Source: Halobacteriales archaeon SW_10_68_16 (GTDB taxonomy: Archaea > Halobacteriota > Halobacteria > Halobacteriales > Haloarculaceae). From it: 8,782 nucleotides of DNA. The notes under the pieces were generated by a model. The model had not been told where the DNA came from, did no database searches, and saw nothing but the letters and a program-made list of their open reading frames with translations. The stretch is from positions 1-8,782 of the forward strand of contig PXSG01000120.1 of assembly GCA_003023485.1 (NCBI GenBank), given 5' to 3'. Positions 1-5,330 of this stretch are shown in pieces; positions within the stretch are counted from its first letter, which is position 1, and the number at the start of each line of letters is the position of its first letter. A program made the translations under genes and the position numbers.

Positions 1-59
1 CGAGCACGGCGTGCAACCGGTCGGTGTCGAACCCGTGTTCGCGGGCGTTCGCGACGTAG
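1..59 (-). repeat. Left arm of a perfect 59-bp inverted repeat (partner at 400-458)
   Basis: The reverse complement of 1-59 equals 400-458 base for base. The match stops at 60 versus 399 and is cut on the other side by the window edge, so it may be longer. This arm lies in the thiolase-like frame, where it encodes foreign-looking residues. The arms are separated by 340 nt. A perfect coding-sequence copy in inverted orientation at the very edge suggests a fold-back chimera or assembly artefact more than a biological repeat. Confidence 0.9.
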
Positions 60-193
60 AGGTGTTCGACGGCCTCCCGGTCGACCGGGGCGTCGTCGAG
101 ACACGCCTCGCCGGCCTCGACCAGCAACTCCCGTATCCAGGCCTCGCGCTGTCCGAACTCCGTCATCGACGCGCCGATGATCGCAACGTCCAT
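1..193 (-). CDS. Thiolase-like (acetyl-CoA acetyltransferase family) protein, N-terminal part, probably chimeric at the window edge
   Basis: Read leftwards from the ATG at 193-191, the frame stays open to the window edge (64 codons). It begins MDVAIIGASMTEFGQREAW, followed by an acidic helix (about residues 21-45). This is the usual N-terminus of archaeal thiolase-domain proteins of the SCP-x/acetyl-CoA acetyltransferase type, which condense or cleave acyl-CoA thioesters. The active-site Cys and His would lie further left and are not visible. Residues 1-45 fit the family. From Tyr46 on the reading is YVANAREHGFDTDRLHAVL, identical to residues 24-42 of the gene at 332 and not what I expect of a thiolase, which usually continues with a Ser/Asn-Met-containing stretch. 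The true gene probably ends its authentic sequence near position 47-59. It is transcribed divergently from the 332 gene. I see no clear Shine-Dalgarno, so a leaderless or short-leader start is likely. The family call rests on the N-terminus only. Confidence 0.7.
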   Translation of the reverse strand, partial: MDVAIIGASMTEFGQREAWIRELLVEAGEACLDDAPVDREAVEHLYVANAREHGFDTDRLHAVL

Positions 194-297
194 GCCCCAC
201 GCACTCGCGGCGCCGTTGTGTTCGTTTCGGTCGGCTCTCGGAATCGGTGTCCCTCCCGGCAAGCACTGCTCTTTTGGTCGGCCTAAATCGACAGGCC
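194..297. other. Divergent intergenic region upstream of the operon operator
   Basis: This stretch separates the minus-strand thiolase-like start (193) from the plus-strand operon. I see no gene or RNA in it. Near its right end is an extra CCTAAA half-site (282-287), inside the short inverted repeat GGCCT-N8-AGGCC (280-297), directly beside the palindrome at 298-315. The half-site could be an auxiliary contact for the same regulator, but it is short enough to be chance. I find no convincing TATA box for the thiolase-like gene. Confidence 0.4.
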
Positions 298-315
298 TTT
301 TAGGGTTGCCTAAAG
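298..315 (+). promoter_or_regulatory. Palindromic operator/promoter of the iron-glycosylation operon (DtxR/IdeR-like half-sites)
   Basis: The core is TTTAGG (299-304), spacer GTTG, CCTAAA (309-314): six-bp arms with perfect dyad symmetry. TTAGG/CCTAA are the end half-sites of the bacterial DtxR/IdeR consensus. Haloarchaea carry DtxR-family metal regulators (SirR, Idr1, Idr2). The overlapping CCTTTTAGG (296-304) lies about 30 nt before the ATG at 332, where the TATA element of a short-leader haloarchaeal transcript is expected. A bound repressor would therefore block TBP/TFB. A partial ribosome-binding sequence (GGGAG, 322-326) follows 5 nt before the ATG. A very similar site lies at 8598-8614. 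Regulator identity and the iron signal are inferred from motif and gene content. Confidence 0.6.
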
Positions 316-331
316 ACTCTCGGGAGAGACG

Positions 332-1408
332 ATGACAACGAAACGCGGGGACGTCTGTCTCATCGTGCCCACGATACGCGAGTACGAATGTCTCCGGTCC
401 TACGTCGCGAACGCCCGCGAACACGGGTTCGACACCGACCGGTTGCACGCCGTGCTCGTCACGGAGGACTTCTGCGACACCGACGCGATGGAACGGATGC
501 TCGACGACCTGGGGGGGACCGGCGAGGGGTTCGACGGCACCCGCCGGGAGCGGTGGCTCGACCGCCAGGGCGCCGGCGAGTACGCACACCTCGTGCCCGA
601 GGCGAGTCACGCCCAGACCTCCTTTGGGGTCCTCTATCTGTGGGCCAACGACTTCGAGTACGGCGTATTCGTCGACGACGACACCCTGCCCCACCCCGAG
701 TTCGACTTCTTCGGGCGCCATCTCCGGAACCTCCAGTACGAGGGTCCCGTCGAGTCCGTCCGCTCGGACGAGCGGTGGGTGAACGTCCTCTACCAGAAGG
801 CCGGCGGGCACGGCCTCTATCCCCGGGGGTACCCCTACAGCGCGATGGACGAGACAGTCGAGACGTCCAGCGTGCGGGTCGCCGCCGCCGAGGACTTCTC
901 CAGGCAGTTCGTCGCAAGCGAGGGGCAGTACCTCACCGTCTGCTCGATGAACCTCGCCTTCCGCCGGGAGGTCGTCCCCGCGTTCTACCAGCTCCCGATG
1001 GACGACAACCCCTGGGACGTCGGCCGGTTCGACGACATCTGGTCGGGCGTGTTCCTCAAGCGGGCCTGCGACGTGCTCGGCAAGGGGATCCTCAACGGCT
1101 ACCCGCTCTGTGAACACAACAAGGCCGCGCGGTCGACGTTTTCCGACCTCACCAACGAGGTCCACGGCCTGGAACTCAACGAGCACGTCTGGGAGATAGT
1201 CGACGACGTCGGCGGGGACGCCGCGACCTACGCCGGCGTCTTCGAGGCGATGGGCCGGGAACTCGCGGCCGGGGACTTCGGCGACTACGAGAACGGCGCG
1301 TTCCTGAACTACGTCGGCGAACACATGCTCGAGTGGCTGGACTGTCTGGAGGCGCTGAGTGCCACCGACCGCGCGCGGGCCGGCGTTACCGGCCTGGGGG
1401 ACGACTGA
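332..1408 (+). CDS. RGP / UDP-arabinopyranose-mutase-like protein (GT75, PF03214-type), possibly lacking an internal block
   Basis: This 358-residue protein resembles reversibly glycosylated polypeptides. The plant members interconvert UDP-arabinopyranose and UDP-arabinofuranose and glycosylate themselves on Arg. Family marks visible are: VPTIRE (12-17), an acidic DDD nucleotide-sugar/metal motif (115-117) in VDDDTLP, PRGYPYS (164-170), CSMNLAF (204-210), GRFDDIWSG (231-239), and a CEHNKA stretch matching the plant HSKAS region. Arg165 corresponds to the reversibly glycosylated Arg of plant enzymes. The second conserved Arg seven residues later is Met172 here. Between RGYPYS and CSMNLAF there are about 33 residues, some 20 fewer than in plant RGPs; the missing stretch is where they carry a GLWLNIPD-like block. 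There is no signal peptide or membrane segment, so it is cytosolic. It is the first gene of the operon, 1 nt before the next start. The sugar substrate is unknown; a nucleotide-furanose for surface glycans is an inference. Confidence 0.87.
   Translation: MTTKRGDVCLIVPTIREYECLRSYVANAREHGFDTDRLHAVLVTEDFCDTDAMERMLDDLGGTGEGFDGTRRERWLDRQGAGEYAHLVPEASHAQTSFGVLYLWANDFEYGVFVDDDTLPHPEFDFFGRHLRNLQYEGPVESVRSDERWVNVLYQKAGGHGLYPRGYPYSAMDETVETSSVRVAAAEDFSRQFVASEGQYLTVCSMNLAFRREVVPAFYQLPMDDNPWDVGRFDDIWSGVFLKRACDVLGKGILNGYPLCEHNKAARSTFSDLTNEVHGLELNEHVWEIVDDVGGDAATYAGVFEAMGRELAAGDFGDYENGAFLNYVGEHMLEWLDCLEALSATDRARAGVTGLGDD
400..458 (+). repeat. Right arm of the 59-bp inverted repeat (partner at 1-59)
   Basis: This arm encodes residues 24-42 of the RGP-like protein. 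It sits naturally in that protein, between the VPTIRE strand and the following LVTED strand. I therefore take this copy as the authentic one and the copy at 1-59 as the derived one. Confidence 0.9.
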
Positions 1409-1409
1409 C

Positions 1410-2594
1410 ATGACCGACACACACGACACGAACGGCGACGGGCGCACGGGACCGACGCGGGCCCGCCCCTCGCGGCGGCGGTTCATTGCCGGCGCGGCCC
1501 TGCTCGGGACGGGGACACTCGCGGGCTGTGCCGGCCTGTTCGGGGACGGCGGTGGCGCCAGCGACGGGGATGGCTCCGACGGTGACGGTGGCAGCGACGG
1601 CGCGCTGGTCGAACAGCGCGGCGAGCCCGGGGGGACCTCCATCACCGAGTTGCCCGACCTCTCGGGGGAACTGACGCTGTATCTCGGTGGTGGCGAGGGC
1701 GGCCTCTACATGGATCTCCTCGAACTGTTCGGGAACGTCTACCCGGACTTCGAGGTCACCACGCAACTCGACGCGTCGGCGAGTCTCGCCAACACCATCA
1801 TCGAGGAAAACGAGGCGGGAACGAGTCCGGCAGACGTGTTCATGGCCGTCGACGCCGGGCCGCTGGGTGCCGTCGCGGAGGCGGGAGCGACGACGTCGCT
1901 TCCCTCCGAGGTGACCGGCGAGGTACCGGAGAGTCTGCGGACCGACCAGTGGGTCGGCTTCGCCGGCCGCGCCCGCGCCGTCCCCTACAACACGAACACG
2001 ATCTCCGCCGAGGCCATCCCCGACACGGTCCAGGAGTTCCCCGACGTCCCAGAGTTCGAAAACTCCTTCGGCTGGGCGCCCACCTACAGCGCCTTCCAGG
2101 CGTTCGTGACGGCGATGCGCCTGCTCCGGGGCGAGGACCGGACCCGGGAGTGGCTGCTCGCGATGAAAGACCACGGCGCCCTGGAGTTCAACGACGAGTT
2201 CCTCACCTCGAACGCGCTCGCCGACGGCGAAGTCACGGCAGGGCTGGCGAACCACTACTACGCCCTCCGCGTACGCAACGCACGCCCGGACGCACCCATC
2301 GACATCACCTTCACCCAGGGCGACGCCGGCGCACTCGTCAACGTCTCCGGGGCCGAGATCATCCGCGGCACCGACAGCGAGGACCTGGCCGTGACCTTCG
2401 TCAGACACCTCCTCTCGGCGGAGGCCCAGGAGTTCTTCGCGACGCGGACCTTCGCGTACCCGACGGTCCCGGACGTCGAACCCGCGGGCGGGCTCCCGCC
2501 GATCGACGAACTGAACCCTCCGGACATCGACCTCACCGAACTGGCCGACGTCGACCCGACACTCGAACTGCTCAGGGAGACAGACGTCCTCTGA
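1410..2594 (+). CDS. Iron(III)-type ABC transporter substrate-binding lipoprotein (FbpA/AfuA-like), Tat-exported
   Basis: The 394-residue product starts at the ATG at 1410, 1 nt after the preceding stop. An in-frame ATG at 1359 lies inside the upstream gene and would put 17 non-signal residues before the Tat signal. The N-terminus has a twin-arginine motif SRRRF (21-25), a hydrophobic stretch and lipobox LAGC with Cys40. A Gly/Asp/Ser-rich linker (about 43-66) is typical of haloarchaeal lipoproteins. The mature part is a periplasmic-binding fold: LTLYLGGGEGG near its start, SPADVFMAVDAG, a GRARAVPYNTN segment, NHYYALR (281-287) and GDAGALVNVSGAE. Adjacent tyrosines (283-284) in this context are the usual Fe(III) ligands in FbpA/FutA-type proteins. 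It would be anchored outside the membrane and deliver ligand to the permease encoded next. Iron is the best call by family resemblance and operon; the precise ligand form (free Fe(III) or chelate) is not visible. Confidence 0.9.
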   Translation: MTDTHDTNGDGRTGPTRARPSRRRFIAGAALLGTGTLAGCAGLFGDGGGASDGDGSDGDGGSDGALVEQRGEPGGTSITELPDLSGELTLYLGGGEGGLYMDLLELFGNVYPDFEVTTQLDASASLANTIIEENEAGTSPADVFMAVDAGPLGAVAEAGATTSLPSEVTGEVPESLRTDQWVGFAGRARAVPYNTNTISAEAIPDTVQEFPDVPEFENSFGWAPTYSAFQAFVTAMRLLRGEDRTREWLLAMKDHGALEFNDEFLTSNALADGEVTAGLANHYYALRVRNARPDAPIDITFTQGDAGALVNVSGAEIIRGTDSEDLAVTFVRHLLSAEAQEFFATRTFAYPTVPDVEPAGGLPPIDELNPPDIDLTELADVDPTLELLRETDVL

Positions 2595-2595
2595 C

Positions 2596-4221
2596 ATGGC
2601 AACCCCAGACGGCCACCAGGAACACACCCCGCCGGTCCACCGCCGGATCCGCGAGTCGCTGCCCTCGCTGCTGTCGGCCGTCTCGGTCCTGCTGGCGCTC
2701 GTCCTCCTCTCGCCGGTCGCGTGGGTGCTGTTGCGCGCCGGCGAGGTCGAGACCGGCCGGGCGGTCTCGCTGCTGGTCGACCCGGACACGGTCGGGATCG
2801 CGGTCAATTCGCTCGTGCTCGTGGCGGCAGTCACCGGTGGATCGCTGCTGGTCGGGGTGCCGCTGGCCATCCTGACCGTCCAGACGGACCTGCCCTTCCG
2901 GCGGTTCTGGACGGTCGTCGCCGCCCTGCCGCTGGTCGTCCCGAGTTACATCGGCGCGTTCGCGTTCGTCTCCGCGTTCGGTCCACGGGGTGTCCTCCAG
3001 GGGATTCTCGCGCCGCTGGGCGTCGAACGGATCCCGGCGATGTTCGGCCTCCTGGGGACGGCCGTCGTGTTGACACTCTTCACGTACCCGTACGTCTACA
3101 TCACCACCCGGGCCGCCCTGCTGTCCTTCGACGGGACGGTCATCGAGGCCGCGCGGACGCTCAACCACAGCCGGTGGCAGGCGTTCTGGCGGGTGACGCT
3201 TCCCCAGATCAAGCCCGGCATCGCCGCCGGTGCCCTGCTGGTCGCGCTGTACACCCTCTCGGATTTCGGGACGCCACAGATCATGCGCTACGACGTGTTC
3301 ACGCGGATGATCTACGTCGAGTACATCAACCACAACCGCGGCTTCGCCGCTCTGCTGTCGATCCTCCTGCTGGTGATGACGCTCGCCATCCTGCTGTGGG
3401 AGTCACGCATCAGCGCGTCCCGCGAGGGTGCACACGTTTCCACCACGGGCCACCGGGCCGGCCGCGTCCCGCTGGGCAAGTGGACGGTACCCGCACTGGC
3501 GTTTTGCGGGGCCGTCGCGTTCCTGGGGCTGGTCGTCCCTATCGGTATCCTCGTGATGTGGCTGTTCCGCTCCTCGCCGGGCTACGCCGCCGGGGGTTTC
3601 GAGTTCCAGCTGGTCTATGCCTGGCACTCGGTGTTCGTCGCGGGTGCCGCGGCCCTCGCCGCCGTGCTGGTCGCGTTGCCCATCGCTTACCTCTCCGCAC
3701 GCGGGGGCTCCTGGCTGAGTTCGCTCCCCGAGCGGGCGACCTACGTCGGCTACGCGATGCCCGGGGTCGTGCTGGGCCTCTCGCTGGTCTTTCTCGGGCT
3801 GAAGTACGCGAACGTCTTCTACCGGACGATCCTCCTCCTCGTGTTCGCGTACGTGGTGCGGTTCGTCCCCCAGGCCGTGGGCACGCTCGAATCCTCGGTC
3901 CTCCAGGTCGATCCCAAACACGTCGAGGCCGCCCGCTCGATGGGCGACGCACCGTTGCGGTCGTTCCGGCGTGTGGTCCTCCCGCAGGTGACCCCCGGCG
4001 TCTTCGCCGGCGGGGCGCTCGTGTTCCTGACGACGATGAAGGAACTGCCGGCCACCCTCCTGCTCCGGCCGGCCGGATTCGAAACCTTCGTAACCTACAT
4101 CTGGCAAGTACAGGAACAGGGCTACTACGGGCAGGCAGCCGTCCCGGCGCTGGTGCTGGTCGGGGTCTCGGCGCTGTCGATGCTCGTCATCCTGCGCGGG
4201 AGCAGGTACGATGTCACGTAA
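2596..4221 (+). CDS. Iron(III)-type ABC transporter permease, two fused transmembrane domains (FbpB-like)
   Basis: This 541-residue integral membrane protein carries two copies of the binding-protein-dependent transport domain. Each has a cytoplasmic EAA loop that contacts the ATPase: EAARTLNHSRW starting at Glu184, with LPQIKPG after it, and EAARSMGDAPL starting at Glu444, with LPQVTPG after it. About twelve hydrophobic segments are spread along the protein, the first at about 24-46. A polar cytoplasmic loop around residues 270-290 separates the halves. The length and the fused 2x6-helix layout match FbpB/SfuB/ThiP-type permeases, which work as a single chain with an ATPase dimer. It starts 1 nt after the lipoprotein stop and its last 11 nt overlap the ATPase start, so translation is probably coupled. 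I see no truncation or missing motif. The iron assignment comes from the partner proteins. Confidence 0.92.
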   Translation: MATPDGHQEHTPPVHRRIRESLPSLLSAVSVLLALVLLSPVAWVLLRAGEVETGRAVSLLVDPDTVGIAVNSLVLVAAVTGGSLLVGVPLAILTVQTDLPFRRFWTVVAALPLVVPSYIGAFAFVSAFGPRGVLQGILAPLGVERIPAMFGLLGTAVVLTLFTYPYVYITTRAALLSFDGTVIEAARTLNHSRWQAFWRVTLPQIKPGIAAGALLVALYTLSDFGTPQIMRYDVFTRMIYVEYINHNRGFAALLSILLLVMTLAILLWESRISASREGAHVSTTGHRAGRVPLGKWTVPALAFCGAVAFLGLVVPIGILVMWLFRSSPGYAAGGFEFQLVYAWHSVFVAGAAALAAVLVALPIAYLSARGGSWLSSLPERATYVGYAMPGVVLGLSLVFLGLKYANVFYRTILLLVFAYVVRFVPQAVGTLESSVLQVDPKHVEAARSMGDAPLRSFRRVVLPQVTPGVFAGGALVFLTTMKELPATLLLRPAGFETFVTYIWQVQEQGYYGQAAVPALVLVGVSALSMLVILRGSRYDVT

Positions 4222-5329
4222 CGAACCACCCGAACCCGAGCCGGCATCCGAGCGCGCCACGACCGACGCGACCGGCGCATCCGTCCTCGAACTGGACGGC
4301 ATCACCCGCGAGTTCGGGGCCGAGACGGCCGTCGCCGACCTCTCCCTGTCCGTCCGCGAGGGCGAACTCCTCACCCTGCTGGGTCCCTCTGGCTGTGGGA
4401 AGACCACGACGCTGCGCCTCATCGCGGGCCTGGACCGACCGACGTCGGGCACCGTCACCATCGGCGGCGACGTGCTGGCCGGGAACGGACACTTTGTCCC
4501 GCCCGAGGACCGCGACGTCGGGCTCGTCTTCCAGAACTTCGCGCTCTTCCCCCACCTCGACGTCGCCGAGAACATCGCCTTCGGCCTCCGTGGGACCGAC
4601 CACGGCGAGGAGCGCGTCGAGGAACTGCTCGAACTGGTGGGCCTGACCGAGCACCGCGAGAAGATGCCCAGCCAGCTCTCAGGGGGGCAACAACAGCGGG
4701 TCGCGCTGGCGCGGTCGCTCGCACCCGAGCCCGCCGTCCTCCTGCTCGACGAGCCGTTCTCGAACCTGGACGTCCGCCTGCGCGTGGAGATGCGCGAGGA
4801 GGTCCGGGAGATCCTGAAGGCCGCGGGCGTGACCGCCGTCTCGGTCACCCACGACCAGGAAGAGGCACTCTCGATCAGCGACCGCGTGGCGATCATGAGC
4901 GACGGCCGGCTCGAACAGGTCGGCCAGCCCGAGGTGGTCTTCGAGAACCCCGAGTCGCGGTTCGTCGCGAGCTTCCTCGGGCGGGCGAGCTTCCTCGCCG
5001 GGCGCGTGCGCGGCGACGTCGTCGAGACGCAACTGGGGACGCTCCCGACGGAGGCCATCAACGGGCCGGTCGACGCCTACGACGGCGCACACATCGACGT
5101 GCTGGTCCGCCCGGACGACCTGGCCGCGGTCCCGACCGCCGAAGCGTCCGCCGACGGACACGTGATCAACCGCCAGTACAACGGCCCGGCGTTCATCTAC
5201 CAGGTCGAACTCCGAAACGGCGAGGCGGTCAGGTGTCACCACAACCACGTCGAGACGTTCGAACACGGCCAGCCAGTCGCCGTCGACATCGTGGCCGACC
5301 ACCCCCTCGCCTGGTACCCCGCCGAGTGA
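4211..5329 (+). CDS. Iron(III)-type ABC transporter ATP-binding protein (FbpC/PotA-like)
   Basis: This 372-residue protein has a complete set of ABC ATPase motifs: Walker A GPSGCGKTT (58-66), Q-loop in VFQNFALFPH, signature LSGGQQQR (156-163), Walker B LLLDEP with Asp180/Glu181, D-loop SNLD, and switch His214 in SVTHDQEE. A C-terminal regulatory TOBE-like region (about 255-372) follows, including LVRPDDL. This is the layout of the CUT1/FbpC/PotA group of importer ATPases. The first ~25 residues are acidic and Pro/Glu-rich, a plain haloarchaeal extension. The start at 4211 overlaps the permease stop by 11 nt, and GGGAG (4198-4202) lies upstream at ribosome-binding distance. It powers the importer with the two preceding genes. 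No key residue is missing. Confidence 0.94.
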   Translation: MSRNEPPEPEPASERATTDATGASVLELDGITREFGAETAVADLSLSVREGELLTLLGPSGCGKTTTLRLIAGLDRPTSGTVTIGGDVLAGNGHFVPPEDRDVGLVFQNFALFPHLDVAENIAFGLRGTDHGEERVEELLELVGLTEHREKMPSQLSGGQQQRVALARSLAPEPAVLLLDEPFSNLDVRLRVEMREEVREILKAAGVTAVSVTHDQEEALSISDRVAIMSDGRLEQVGQPEVVFENPESRFVASFLGRASFLAGRVRGDVVETQLGTLPTEAINGPVDAYDGAHIDVLVRPDDLAAVPTAEASADGHVINRQYNGPAFIYQVELRNGEAVRCHHNHVETFEHGQPVAVDIVADHPLAWYPAE

Positions 5330-5330
5330 C

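Noticed and set aside
11..286. Plus-strand open frame of 91 codons at the left end
   Set aside because: It is the antisense shadow of the thiolase-like N-terminus and runs on into the intergenic region. Its Arg/Val/Pro-rich sequence resembles no family.
317..328. CTCTC-GG-GAGAG hairpin just before the ATG at 332
   Set aside because: It is short, with a 2-nt loop that cannot close. Its right part is more simply a partial ribosome-binding sequence.
1359..1409. Earlier ATG for the lipoprotein gene
   Set aside because: It lies within the RGP-like gene and adds residues before a good Tat signal. The ATG at 1410 gives the same TGACATG junction seen elsewhere in the operon.
1543..1605. Gly/Asp/Ser-coding low-complexity repeat in the lipoprotein gene
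   Set aside because: It is a normal linker after the lipobox in haloarchaeal binding proteins. It is not a tandem repeat or mobile trace.
1386..2870. 494-codon minus-strand frame opposite the lipoprotein gene
   Set aside because: GC-rich haloarchaeal genes often leave the antisense strand open. The translation has no domain, while the plus-strand frame has a Tat signal, lipobox and binding-protein motifs.
2721..4646. 641-codon plus-strand frame overlapping permease and ATPase
   Set aside because: It is an Arg/Pro/Gly-rich alternative frame inside two clearly coding genes.
3403..5061. 552-codon minus-strand frame opposite the permease and ATPase
   Set aside because: It is a Ser/Arg-rich antisense shadow spanning two genes whose plus-strand motifs are complete.
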